Source: Candidatus Peribacteria bacterium
GTDB lineage: Bacteria; Patescibacteriota; Gracilibacteria; Absconditabacterales; Absconditicoccaceae
DNA length: 64,000 nt
Reading direction: 5' to 3'
Assembly (NCBI GenBank): GCA_023898485.1
Contig: CP060225.1
Location: 682,001 to 746,000, forward strand
Shown here: piece after piece, positions 34,704-44,607 of the stretch
Numbering within the stretch: position 1 is the first letter of the stretch
Layout: every line of letters starts with the position of its first letter
Notes under the pieces: generated by a model
What the model was told of the DNA's origin: nothing
Database searches by the model: none
Seen by the model: only the letters and a program-made list of their open reading frames with translations
Position numbers and translations under genes: made by a program

Positions 34704-35282
34704 CTACTCTCCAAAAATATTTCCAAATATATTCTGCTCTCGATTGTCTTGGAAGAAAATATTATTCGTATAGGTAGCTACTTTGTCACCGTAAAATCGC
34801 TTGATGCTGTGTTCGAAGACAGCATTGATATGCTCATTATTGTAGTTCTCAAAGCGACGATCAACGTGAATAGGTGTCGAAAAGAAGACGACATGATCAT
34901 AGAGCTCTTTGGAAGCTGCGATCATCGCATGATGATCATCCGTGAAGTCGAGTGCACCGAGATATCCACTGATAATATTTCGGTAGGAATAAATCATCCC
35001 ATCCATCGTCGTACGATCGATACATACGACATCGTATTCTCCCGTCTTGCGAAGTTTGCGAAGATATTCAAGTCTGGCTATCTCTTCTTGGAAGACATGG
35101 GATTGGAAGTTGCGCTGATTGTCGATCATCCCTCCATGCGCTTCGATGTATTCGCGCGCTGACTCTCCGAGGAGTAGAACCTTCTGCTCTGGGTGATGCT
35201 GTGCATAATAATCACGCACGAAATACATCGCCGTGGTTTTGCCGGTATTGCTGTTTCACGAAAATGCGACGATTTTGGTCAT
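34704..35282 (-). CDS. P-loop NTPase, nucleoside/nucleotide kinase-like
   Basis: 192 residues. Walker A is FSGNSNTGKTTA near the N-terminus; its first Gly is UGA (35256-35258). YDVVCIDRTTMDG resembles the DRxxxD/lid region and VVFFSTPI the following strand of AAA_28/NadR-type and deoxynucleoside-kinase-like enzymes. It sits between folA and the HAD-like gene upstream of thyA, so a nucleotide-linked role is plausible. The substrate cannot be read from the sequence. Confidence 0.65.
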
Positions 35283-35300
35283 GGTGATGAGAGAAAATAA

Positions 35301-36248
35301 TTATGCAGACACCTTACGGACGTAGGTCACGAAATCAAACTCATCGTGCTTTTCGCGTTTGACTTCATCAAAATCTGACTCGAACTCAGGGAGGTAGGTG
35401 TCACCATCCACTATACGATGCACTTCTGTCAGTTCTATCTGGTCTGCATAGGGCAAGAACAGCTGATATATCTGAGCTCATCCGATGATGTAGAGATCTT
35501 CTTCCTCTTTCTTATAGTCATCTTCATATCTCATAATCTGCTCTACTACAGCATCAAATTCGTAATATATTTGGTTATTAGTGAATCTCATAACATGAAG
35601 CCCTAGTGATTCTAGATCTTTTGTCCTTTTTTGATCATATTCTTGAGCTCATGCTTGGTAGTGAGTATCACCATCTATCTCTATCACCAATCTCAATTTT
35701 GGACAATAAAAGTCTACTATATAATCAAGTATAGGTTGTTGTCTCAGATATTTTATCCCCCCAGACTCGCTCTGCTCGTCTTGCCCCCCTTGCACAAGGG
35801 GGGTGGTCGAAGCTTGCTGAGAGCGGGGGGATCTATGATGCTGATTGGATGGTTTCATATAGGTGTATCGAAGCTTCTTTTCTGCCTCTGTCATGTTTTG
35901 TCTCAATGCTTTTGCTTTGTTTACATTATCAGGATTATAAGGAAGATGTCGTGTACTAGTAATATGTTTTGTACTTTCTACTCTCCCTCTGGAGGAGGCT
36001 AGGAGGAGGTTGTAATCATTGATGACAGTCACTCTCGGATCATCTCGCGACTCATCTCTCGTCAGTACGATATTATGTCTCTGAGGAAGAGGACGACCAA
36101 TCGATTCGTAGGTCGTACGACCCATCACGATCGTGTGTCAGGATGTGAGATTTTTGAAATGCTGAAGGTCTTCAGGGATATATCGAGGTAACTGGTTATT
36201 CTGTCCTATCGCGCGATTCTGCGACATGGCTGCTATCAGGATGATCAT
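35301..36248 (-). CDS. folA: Dihydrofolate reductase interrupted by a DUF559 endonuclease domain
   Basis: A single 315-codon frame. Residues 1-83 are the N-terminal half of DHFR ([41 protein letters not shown]) and 251-315 the C-terminal half ([30 protein letters not shown]); one Gly of IIGG is UGA. Between them lies a complete DUF559/Vsr-like nuclease domain ([45 protein letters not shown]). The two DHFR halves together make about 150 residues, normal length. DHFR should reduce dihydrofolate for the ThyA reaction; whether it folds with the insertion is unknown. The insert contains a C/G-rich palindrome typical of DUF559 loci. Product first needed in the folA-thyA cluster. Confidence 0.85.
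35758..35842. repeat. C/G-rich palindromic element inside the DUF559 insert
   Basis: CCCCCCTTG and CAAGGGGGG (35784-35803) form a perfect 9-bp palindrome with a 2-base centre, flanked by further C- and G-runs. It is translated in frame as a disordered linker ([20 protein letters not shown]). Such elements often accompany DUF559 genes. Confidence 0.6.
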
Positions 36249-36813
36249 CAGTAAGTCTACCATCAAGTAAATGTCATCCCTCCATGATATGATTTGCAAT
36301 TGTAGATACAATATCATTGTTATCTTGTTGGCGTAAATACTCCAATAGTGCGTGATCTTCTATAAACTTTTTATATCGGGGTATATCAGAGGAAAACCAA
36401 CGCCTCTTATCACTGAAAAGTGTTGGATGGTGGTCTTTGTATACAGACTGCAACTGTCCTGCCTTTTGGATCATATACATTAGCCCATTCCTCCAAAACC
36501 GACGTTTCATGAACCACTCCTTATTTACAATATTAGTAGATATGTCTTTCATTAGTAGATCGTCTGCTACCTTTACCAATGATCATTCCACTAGATCTCT
36601 TATGTCATTTTTATCAATATTTTCTTTTATTATAGAACACACCATCTCCACTTTCTTCTCCATTTCTTGATAAGAGAATGTTCTCTTGTGCGCACTAGCA
36701 ATCCTCTCTTCAGAAAAAATATCATATAACATAGCTTCCAGTAACTTCTTACGTCCATCTTCATCCTTACCAGACTGTGTGATAGTATCTATGGGTATGT
36801 TATCTAATGCCAT
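36196..36813 (-). CDS. Hypothetical protein overlapping folA start
   Basis: 205 residues from [20 protein letters not shown] to TAA 36196 when two UGAs are read as Gly. Mostly helical and charged, with [18 protein letters not shown] in the middle; no signal peptide or known motif. The last 53 bases overlap the folA start in another frame; if translation stopped at the UGA at 36274 there would be no overlap, but UGA is sense elsewhere. Possibly co-transcribed with folA-thyA. Confidence 0.55.
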
Positions 36814-36881
36814 TGAGTGATCAGATATATAAAATAGAAGATCTACACAACCCTATTGTATATAAATAATTGCCATAAGTC

Positions 36882-36906
36882 AAAAAAACCCACACCGGAG
36901 TGTGAG
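36882..36906 (-). terminator. dnaK terminator
   Basis: On the minus strand CTCACAC-TCCG-GTGTGGG is followed by TTTTTTT, about 38 bases after the dnaK stop. A clear Rho-independent terminator. Confidence 0.9.
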
Positions 36907-36943
36907 CTTATGTCCAAAGACTAAAAGACTAATAAACAAAAGA

Positions 36944-38845
36944 CTACTTATCGTCTGCATCAACTACTTCTGCTTCGACCGTTCCATCGTCATCTGCATT
37001 GTCGTCAATCATATCAGACTCATTAGGCTGCTCTGCAGCGACTGCATGATATTTCTGTGCGAGTGTCTGGAATTCAGTAGAGAATCTTTCGATTTCTTTG
37101 TCGAGTGTTTCTTTATCCATTTCGTCTTTTGCTTTGATTTCGATCGCTTCATCGATGAGTTTTTGCATTGCTTCTTTGTCTGCGACGTCTACCTTGTCAC
37201 CGTATTGGGTCTGGAGATCTTCCATCTGATAGACCATAGTTTCGAGTCTATTCTTGGTTTCAATGAGTTCTTTCTTTTTCTTATCTTCTTCTGCAAATTT
37301 CTCTGCATCAGCTTTTGCTGCTTCGATCTCATCGTCAGAAATACCGGTCGCACCTTGGATGGTGACGTTTTGTTTCTTGCCAGTAGACTTCTCTTCTGCA
37401 GTCACATGGAGGATACCATTGGCATCGATATCAAAGGTTACTTCGATCTGTGGCTGTCCACGTTTCATATGTGCAGGGATACCGTCGAGGTTGAAGTTAC
37501 CGAGTGATTTGTTGTCTCTTGCCATCGATCTCTCACCCTGAGTGACATGAATAGTCACGGCAGCTTGACCATCTTGTGCAGTGGTGTAGATATTAGATTT
37601 CTTGGCAGGGATGGTCGTATTGCGAGGGATCATCACATGAGCAAGACCACCTTCGACTTCTACTGCCAGTGACAGTGGTGTCACATCGAGAAGAAGAATA
37701 TCAGACACGTCACCCTGTATGATACCACCCTGAATAGCGGCACCCATCGCGACAGATTCGTCTGGGTTGACAGTTGATTTAGGCTCTTTGCCGAAAACAT
37801 CTTTGATCTGTGTTTTGACCCATGGCATACGAGTCGATCCACCTACGAGAATTACTTCATTGATGTCGCCTGTCTTGAGACCAGAATCTTTGAGTGCAGC
37901 TTCGAGTGGCTTCTTGGCAGCAGCGATGAGATCCTTGGACATCTCTTCGAACTTAGCTCTACTGAGTGTCTCCATGAGATTGCGAGGCTGACCATCAGGA
38001 CCGACGGTGATGAAGGGGATAGAGATCTCTACGGTCTCGGTCTGAGAGAGTTGCTTCTTCGCTTTTTCTGCTTCGTCTTTGATACGTTGCATAGCCATCG
38101 CATTGTCTGCGAGATCGATATCTTCTTTGGCTTTGAATCCTGCCACGAGTCGGTCAATAATCTTCTCATCGAAATTTGCACCTCCGAGCATGGTGTCACC
38201 CGCTGTTGCGAGGACTTGGTATGCTCCGTCACCGATCTCGAGCACTGTCACATCAAACGTTCCTCCACCCAGGTCATAGACGACGACCTTTTCTTCTTTG
38301 TGAGCAGATTCGCCATAGGTGAGTGATGCTGCGGTTGGCTCATTGATGATACGCTCCACTTTCAGTCCAGCGATTTCACCGGCAGCTTTGGTAGCGTTAC
38401 GCTGAGAATCGTTGAAGTAGGCAGGTACCGTGATCACTGCTTGTGTGACTGCATTGCCGAGGAATTTCTCTGCGTCTTCTTTTATCTTTTGGAGGATAAA
38501 TGCAGAGATCTGTTCTGGCTTGTACTCCTTGCCATCCACGACGATAAGTACACCGCCATCCTTACCTTCTTTAGTGTCATACGGCATAGCGTCTGCTTCC
38601 TTTTTGACTTCTTTGTATTGCTTACCGATAAAACGTTTGACTTCATAGATGACGTTTTTGGGTTCAAGGATCGCCTTACGTTTGGCGAGTTCTCCGACGA
38701 GGAGTTCGTCTCCCTTGATATAGACGATAGAGGGTGTGGTTCTGTTTCCCTCTGCATTTGCGATGACTTCTGATTTGTCACCCATCATGTATGCGACACA
38801 TGAGTTGGTGGTACCGAGATCGATACCGATGATTTTGTTTGCCAT
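36944..38845 (-). CDS. dnaK: DnaK, Hsp70 chaperone
   Basis: 633 residues, complete. N-terminal ATPase: [49 protein letters not shown]. Linker [15 protein letters not shown], then the substrate-binding domain and an acidic C-terminus ([10 protein letters not shown]). There is not one UGA codon in 633, in contrast to most other genes here. No grpE or hrcA is adjacent. Two CIRCE-like operators and a sigma-70-type promoter lie upstream; a strong terminator follows. Confidence 0.98.
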   Translation of the reverse strand: MANKIIGIDLGTTNSCVAYMMGDKSEVIANAEGNRTTPSIVYIKGDELLVGELAKRKAILEPKNVIYEVKRFIGKQYKEVKKEADAMPYDTKEGKDGGVLIVVDGKEYKPEQISAFILQKIKEDAEKFLGNAVTQAVITVPAYFNDSQRNATKAAGEIAGLKVERIINEPTAASLTYGESAHKEEKVVVYDLGGGTFDVTVLEIGDGAYQVLATAGDTMLGGANFDEKIIDRLVAGFKAKEDIDLADNAMAMQRIKDEAEKAKKQLSQTETVEISIPFITVGPDGQPRNLMETLSRAKFEEMSKDLIAAAKKPLEAALKDSGLKTGDINEVILVGGSTRMPWVKTQIKDVFGKEPKSTVNPDESVAMGAAIQGGIIQGDVSDILLLDVTPLSLAVEVEGGLAHVMIPRNTTIPAKKSNIYTTAQDGQAAVTIHVTQGERSMARDNKSLGNFNLDGIPAHMKRGQPQIEVTFDIDANGILHVTAEEKSTGKKQNVTIQGATGISDDEIEAAKADAEKFAEEDKKKKELIETKNRLETMVYQMEDLQTQYGDKVDVADKEAMQKLIDEAIEIKAKDEMDKETLDKEIERFSTEFQTLAQKYHAVAAEQPNESDMIDDNADDDGTVEAEVVDADDK

Positions 38846-38909
38846 AATAATACGTAATATATTGTGTTAAAAAAGTATCAGACTAATGTCTACGTCCGTC
38901 ATCCAGATG

Positions 38910-38936
38910 ATAGCACCTGATGACAACGGGTGCTAG
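38910..38936 (-). promoter_or_regulatory. CIRCE-like operator 1 of dnaK
   Basis: CTAGCACCC-N9-AGGTGCTAT on the minus strand, an imperfect match to CIRCE (TTAGCACTC-N9-GAGTGCTAA) with identical spacing. It covers the -10 box and probable start point of dnaK. Confidence 0.75.
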
Positions 38937-38962
38937 TATAAACAGATTTTTTTCAATTGCAA
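38935..38962 (-). promoter_or_regulatory. dnaK promoter (TTGCAA-N16-TATACT)
   Basis: TTGCAA (38957-38962) and TATACT (38935-38940) on the minus strand, spacer 16, about 90 bases upstream of the dnaK ATG. The tuf promoter has the same TTGCAA-N16 layout. Confidence 0.65.
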
Positions 38963-38966
38963 GAAA

Positions 38967-38997
38967 AAGTAGCACTTTTTGCTCTTAGGTGCTACTT
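38967..38997 (-). promoter_or_regulatory. CIRCE-like operator 2 of dnaK
   Basis: AAGTAGCAC-N13-GTGCTACTT, a perfect 9-bp inverted repeat just upstream of the dnaK -35 box. Same arms and spacing as the dnaJ operator at 19514-19546. Confidence 0.75.
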
Positions 38998-39002
38998 AGG
39001 GG

Positions 39003-39229
39003 TTGACAAATTAATAAATAATATTTTATTTCTCATTCTATATACTATATATGTACTTTTTTCTTTGTCTATATCTTGCATCTACTTTATATATCGGTTT
39101 CTTATATTTTGTTCTCATTTTTTCTCTATTTATATATATTTTTTCTCATTTTTGTATGTTCTATACTTGTGTCTTGTATTCTTCTCTCTATGCTTCTGAT
39201 AGAAATATTTTATCATATGTTATCAAACC
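39003..39229 (+). promoter_or_regulatory. glmS upstream region: TTGACA box and T-rich leader
   Basis: A perfect TTGACA (39003-39008) is followed by an AT-rich stretch with several possible -10 boxes, then about 180 bases of T/C-rich sequence (TTTTTTCT, TTTTTTCTC) up to the glmS ATG. No gene, no SD and no recognisable glmS ribozyme core are seen. Confidence 0.4.
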
Positions 39230-41041
39230 ATGTGTGGTATCTATGGATATATCGGCGCACAACAGGCCAAAGAAATACTACTGCAATGACTACATAAATT
39301 AGAGTATCGTGGTTATGATTCTGCTGGGATGATAATAGGATCAGACGATTCTCAGCCATCTCTACGGAAGGCAATCGGAGAAGTGAACAATCTATGAAAA
39401 GAAGTACACGCTGATAATATAGAGGGAACCTATGGTATTGCTCATACTCGTCGAGCAACTCATGGTGGTGTGTCTCTAGAGAACTGTCATCCACATGTCA
39501 GCAATGATCACCAACGACATATAGTACACAATGGCATCATAGAAAATTATATGAAACTCAAAATATTTCTCCAAGATCAATGATACTCATTCTCCTCACA
39601 AACCGACACAGAAGTCATTGTCAATCTTCTGGAGTATGAACGAACAGGTGACATATTAGAAACGGTACAACATACCTTGAAAAAACTCAGAGGCGCATAT
39701 GCTCTCCTGATCACACATCGTGATCATCCCAATGCTATTATTGCTACAAGGATGGGAAGCCCCCTTCTGCTCGCATTCAGTGATGAGGGTCTCCACTTCT
39801 CCTCCGACCAACAAGCCCTACCGTGATCGGCACGTCAGTTGATCTTTTTGGAAGAAGGAGATGTCGTCTTCGCGGATAATACATGATACCGCATTTATTC
39901 TGGCAGCCAGCCCATCATGAGAGATATCGAACTCCTTGATCAGACAATGCTTGAGCAGGCCAAGGGCGAACACAAACATCGAATGATAAAAGAGATCACC
40001 GAACAGCCAGCCATCATCAGGAGACTACTCAAAGGAAGGGTAGATCTTGCCACATCTACACTTACTGCACATGCTTTCGACTATATTAAGCAACATCATT
40101 ATGATTATCGAACATTTGTAGGATGCGGCACATCATATCATAGCGCACTTTTAGCTTGTTATTGGTTTGATGAGCGCTGTAGTTCTCGTCTCTCTGTGAT
40201 GATCGCCAGTGAGTACAAATACCATTCGCTCAAAAATATCGACCAGACGCTCCACCTTTTCACCTCGCAGTCATGAGAGACAGCCGATAGCATCGCATGT
40301 CTCAAACAGATCAAATCTCATGGTGGTGCAAGTTTTGGTATCGTCAATGTACCTGGCTCTACACTAGCGAGACAGACTGATGTGGGTATGTTTACGAGAT
40401 GTGGAGCGGAAATCTCTGTTGCATCTACCAAAGCTTTCACTGCGCAAGCTCTCAACCTCTATCTTCTTCACCTCGCTCTCGCTCAGAAAGAAGGATCTCT
40501 CAGTCATCGTCTCCTCCAAGAGAAGCTGACCACACTCACACAACTACCCAATCATATGGAAACCATCATCTCCCAATCAGAACACATCAGAGCCGTCGCT
40601 CACTACCTCACTGGCTATGATCATATTTTCTTTTTGGGTAGGCATTATCAGCTTCCTATCGCATATGAAATCGCCCTCAAGCTTAAAGAAATAGCATACA
40701 TCCACACTGAAGCATATCCCGCAGGAGAACTCAAACATGGTCCTCTTGCACTGATTGATGAAAAATTTCTCAGTATCTTACTCATGCCTGATGATGGTTT
40801 TTTGGATAGTAATCGTTCGACGCTCCACGAAATCCAAGCAAGAGGCGGCAAAGTACTTGTCATCTCTGATACACCTATACCAGAAGCAGATCGACAGATC
40901 ACGATACCGTCAATAGACGTTGAATTGATACCACTCCTGACCAATGTAGTCTGACAGCTTTTGGCCTACCATACTGCTGACATCCTCTGACTACCGATAG
41001 ACAAACCGAGAAACCTTGCCAAAAGTGTTACGGTAGAGTAA
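39230..41041 (+). CDS. glmS: GlmS, glutamine-fructose-6-phosphate aminotransferase
   Basis: Makes glucosamine-6-phosphate from fructose-6-phosphate and glutamine, the first step to UDP-GlcNAc and peptidoglycan. 603 residues. Cys-2 (MCGIYGYIG) is the glutaminase nucleophile; [19 protein letters not shown] and VHNGIIENY follow. The isomerase half has TSQSGETADS (its Gly is UGA at 40274-40276), [21 protein letters not shown] and the C-terminal NLAKSVTVE. About 10 UGA glycines occur overall. The gene diverges from dnaK and is followed 25 bases later by an acetyltransferase gene. Confidence 0.96.
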
Positions 41042-41066
41042 TGTTCATCACTTCATCCTCTTGTAG

Positions 41067-41546
41067 ATGCATATCAAACATGCGGTTTCTGATGATGCTC
41101 TTACCATAGCGCAATGCTTTGTGGATAGTGGACTTTCATCTGACATACACAAGGCAGAGGAAATGATTGTGGATGAATTTAATACACCGCACCACCACTA
41201 TCTCACCGCTCACATTGATTCTACTGGGCACGATATTATGTGAGTTATCTCTCGGAAAAAACATTACAGACGAGATCATGGTCTCGCTGAGCTAACATAT
41301 CTTGCAGTCTCTCCGCATCATCAGTGACAGTGAATTGCCCAACAACTCTTCCATGTACTAGAATGAGATATCCATACAACTTATCAAAAACATAATCACA
41401 ATCTACGCAAACTTTTTCTCTATACAAATGAGGATAATATCAGAGCGCAAACTTTCTATCAGAAGATGTGAATGCAAAAGGAAGCGTTAATGCCACATCA
41501 TTTTGGAGATGGAAGGATGGAGTGTGTGTATGGAAAGTATTATTAA
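41067..41546 (+). CDS. GNAT-family N-acetyltransferase
   Basis: 159 residues. The acetyl-CoA motif is AVSPHHQGQGIAQQLF, where both Gly of QGQG are UGA codons (41325-41327 and 41331-41333). The C-terminal FYQKMGMQKEALMPHHFGDG is typical for GNAT domains. In the standard code only fragments would remain. It follows glmS by 25 bases, so an amino-sugar substrate is conceivable but not shown; GNAT enzymes have many acceptors. Confidence 0.88.
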
Positions 41547-41550
41547 CAGT

Positions 41551-41577
41551 AAAAAATCCCATACCGAAGCATAGGAT
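41551..41577 (-). terminator. Terminator of the ribosomal-secY operon
   Basis: On the minus strand ATCCTATGC-TTCG-GTATGGGAT (9-bp stem with G-T pairs, UUCG loop) runs into TTTTTT, about 30 bases after the secY stop. It also lies just behind the converging GNAT gene. Confidence 0.88.
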
Positions 41578-41605
41578 TCTCATTGTTATAATATTATCTC
41601 ATTAT

Positions 41606-42910
41606 TTACATATCATACCCAGCCATCATCATTTCTGTTTGGACTTTGTCCATGATGTCTTGGACGACACCCACGATAATAATCACTCATGACCCCGTCA
41701 CGACGAGCGGGAGAGAGCCGAGCGAGAAGGTAAGCTGCTGGACGAATGGTAGTTTGGCAATCAAAAAGTTGAAGATACCAATAAACGCAAGTCCTGCGCC
41801 TCCCCAGAGACAGAGGTAATTCAATATTTTCTGGATGTATTTAGCGGTTTCATCACCAGGTCTGATACCTGGGATAAATCCTCCACGAGATTGGATACTA
41901 TCTGCCATACGAGATGGATTGAACTGGATAGTCGCATAGAAGAAGGTAAACGCGACAATCAGGACGAAGTACAAGATGATCACCCACCATGATGGATTCT
42001 GACTATAGATATTGAAATTGACTTCAATCCGCTGTGCCATCTGCTGTACCCACACCGCTTGGACACCAAATTTGGTTACAAACTGTGAAAAAATATAGGG
42101 GAAAGATGATAATGCCATTGCAAAAATGATAGGCACCATACCTACTGGATTCATCGGAATTGGTAAAATGGATGTCTGCTGCACTTGACCCTGTCTGGCG
42201 TAAATGATTGGTATTTCTTTGATAGATTTGAGTATAAAGATAGAAAGTAACACCAAGATCAGGATAAATACCACAATAAATATCAAGACACTCATCATGT
42301 TGGGTGCAGCTTGCAATGCACCTGCAATCTGGGTTACCATACCTGCTACGATGGAGGCAAAAATCAAAAGAGAAACACCATTTGTAATTCCTTTTTCAGT
42401 CAAATAGTCACCGAGCCAAAGCATAATCACTGCACCCACAGCCAAGACAAATGCACCAAGTAAGACAATAGAAACATTAGTAGTGTCAATAATGCCACCA
42501 CCAAAGAGATAATTGATAAAGTATACCATACCAAATCACTGTAATAATGCTAGTGGGAATGTAGCCCATCTTGTATATTGTTGAATTTTTTTCTGTCCCG
42601 CTTCTCCCTCTTCCATAAGTTCTTCAAAATGAGGGAAAACTGCTGTCAATAGTTGAATGATAATCGATGCATTGATAAATGGAGCTAATCCTACTGCAAG
42701 GATAGAAAAATTCTCAATAGTACCACCTAAGAGCATCAGAAATCCACCAAAACCATCAGCATTTTGTGTCGTACTATTCATCAATGTATTGATATCTACA
42801 AATGGCATAGGAATAGCCACTAACAATCTATACAACGCCAACAAAGCTACTGTATAAATAATTTGTTTTCTTAGTGTGGTGTTGGACCATACTTTTTGTA
42901 TCAGATTCAT
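41606..42910 (-). CDS. secY: SecY, protein translocase channel
   Basis: 434 residues, ten membrane segments. N-terminus MNLIQKVWSNTTLRKQIIYT; then AVGLAPFINASIIIQLLTAV, TPFM-type loops, and FNPSRMADSIQSRGGFIPGI with RPGDETAKYI, the cytosolic loop that contacts the ribosome and SecA. Two UGA glycines, at ALLQGFGM and in TGSGVIII near the end. Last gene of the ribosomal operon, in its usual place after rplO. No adenylate kinase or map gene follows. Confidence 0.97.
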
Positions 42911-42973
42911 GATCTATGGGCAATAACAATAAAGAAAAACAAAAGACAATTGGTCGTCTCTTGTTTTGGTATG

Positions 42974-43435
42974 TTATGAAGAGAGTGAGACAGAACCTCC
43001 CGCAGCTTCAACTGCTTGGATAGCACTTTGTGACGCTGCATCAATATCTTTGATAGTAATCTTTTTATTCAATGTACCACGAGCGAGAAGTTTCACCTTA
43101 TCATTGACACCGATATAACCTTTCTCAAGCAACGCTACTCTATCGATCGTATCACCTGACTTGATAGTGTCATCACTTTCGATAGTGTGGAGATTGAGTG
43201 GGATATAGTTAGTTACCAACTTGTGATATCTTTTGAAACCTCTCAATTTCGGCAATCTCATGAAAAGAGAAGTCTGACCACCTTCAAATCCTGGCTTGAC
43301 ACCTCCGCCTGCTCTCGCTTTCTGGCCCTTGTGTCCCTTTCCACTATAATTACCTTTACCAGAACCATCACCTCTTCCGAGTCTCTTTTTCTTTTTAGAG
43401 AGACCTGAGCTCTTGGTAAGTTCGTGCAATTTCAT
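42974..43435 (-). CDS. rplO: 50S ribosomal protein L15
   Basis: 153 residues. The basic N-terminus LGRGDGSGKGNYSGKGHKGQ, then KARAGGGVKPGFEGGQ is the L15 signature. No UGA. It follows rpsE directly: rpmD (L30), which normally lies between them, is absent. Confidence 0.97.
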   Translation of the reverse strand: MKLHELTKSSGLSKKKKRLGRGDGSGKGNYSGKGHKGQKARAGGGVKPGFEGGQTSLFMRLPKLRGFKRYHKLVTNYIPLNLHTIESDDTIKSGDTIDRVALLEKGYIGVNDKVKLLARGTLNKKITIKDIDAASQSAIQAVEAAGGSVSLSS

Positions 43436-43464
43436 CGGAGAATACTACTAGAATAATAAAGATA

Positions 43465-44184
43465 CTATTTCTCTTCGTCTGCTTTGGTTGTTTTCTTAGC
43501 AGCTGGCTTCTTTGCTGGAGCTTTCTTGGCTGCTGGTTTTTTGGTAACTGTTTTCTTCTCTTCGTCTGCTTTGGTTGTTTTCTTAGCAGCTGGCTTCTTT
43601 GCTGGAGCTTTCTTGGTTTCTGTAGCTGGAACGTCTTGAGTGTCTGATTCTTTTTTCTCTTCGGGTGTAGATTCAGCAGCTCCTGTATGGATAGAGAAAT
43701 GATCTGCATGCTTGTATGATCCGAGAGCCTCGAGAGTGGTGAGTGCTACATTGAGTTTGTTGGTAGATCCAATAATCTTAGAAAGGACATTTTCGTATCC
43801 AGCAAGTTCGAGTACTGTACGAAGTGATGAGCCAGCTTTTAGACCAGTACCTTCTGCTGCAGGAATTAGTCTTACTCTTGATGCTTTGTTTTTGTATTCA
43901 AGCACATAAGGGACGGTTGCTCCTGTTGCTACTGGTACGGTGACAATGTTTTTGTATGCTTCGCGAACTGCTTTTTGGACGGCAATAGCGACATCGTTAC
44001 CCTTAGCGATACCGATACCAACTTGGCCTTTTTTGTTTCCAATCAGCATTGTTGCTCTGAATGCCATTTGTCTACCACCAGTCGTTACTCTCGTAACTTT
44101 TCTGACTTCCAAAAGGCGTTCTTCGAATTGCTTAGGAGCATCATTCTTCTTTCCACCTTTTCTTCTATTATTGGGGCGTGCCAT
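43465..44184 (-). CDS. rpsE: 30S ribosomal protein S5 with Lys/Ala-rich tail
   Basis: 239 residues; standard S5 is about 165. The S5 body is clear: RVTTGGRQMAFRATMLIGNK, GIGIAKGNDVA, AEGTGLKAG. From about residue 165 a tail of Lys, Ala, Pro, Thr and Glu follows, with the unit KKAPAKKPAAKKTTKADEEK present twice, encoded by a 59-bp perfect direct repeat (43471-43529, 43558-43616). Such tails resemble histone H1-like extensions and may bind RNA. No UGA. Confidence 0.96.
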   Translation of the reverse strand: MARPNNRRKGGKKNDAPKQFEERLLEVRKVTRVTTGGRQMAFRATMLIGNKKGQVGIGIAKGNDVAIAVQKAVREAYKNIVTVPVATGATVPYVLEYKNKASRVRLIPAAEGTGLKAGSSLRTVLELAGYENVLSKIIGSTNKLNVALTTLEALGSYKHADHFSIHTGAAESTPEEKKESDTQDVPATETKKAPAKKPAAKKTTKADEEKKTVTKKPAAKKAPAKKPAAKKTTKADEEK

Positions 44185-44221
44185 ACTACAAACAATTATA
44201 GAGTGTTAAAATATATACTCA

Positions 44222-44581
44222 CTAGAGTGCGATACCTCCTTCTCTGATACCATCAGCGAATGCTTTGATTCTTCCATGGTAGAGGTATCCATTTCTATCA
44301 AAAATAACCTTTTCTACCTTAGCTTTTTTGATCAGATCTGCAAGTGTTTGTCCTGCTGCAAATGCTCTTTCAGTTTTTGTTTTGCCAGCGATTCATTGAT
44401 CAGAAACAGCCGCAATAACATCACCATTGGCTGCGATCACCTGCGCTGATGTATGCAATAGTGATTTGCGTACTACTACTCTTGCATCATACTGTTGCGC
44501 TTTTGCAGCTGCATTGGTTTTGACCTTTCTTCTTGCGTATTGTGCTTGCTTCTTTTGGGTCTTGTTTTTGTGGAGTTTCAT
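44222..44581 (-). CDS. rplR: 50S ribosomal protein L18
   Basis: 119 residues; binds 5S rRNA with L5. [19 protein letters not shown], then [16 protein letters not shown], and the C-terminus [20 protein letters not shown]. The Gly in SDQGIAGK is UGA (44393-44395), one of the very few in the ribosomal block. Confidence 0.95.
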
Positions 44582-44607
44582 CACTGATGAACTATCGAAG
44601 AATAAAA

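Noticed and set aside
39003..39229. glmS ribozyme in the long glmS leader
   Set aside because: The leader is T/C-rich and nearly unstructured by eye; no conserved ribozyme core sequence was found.
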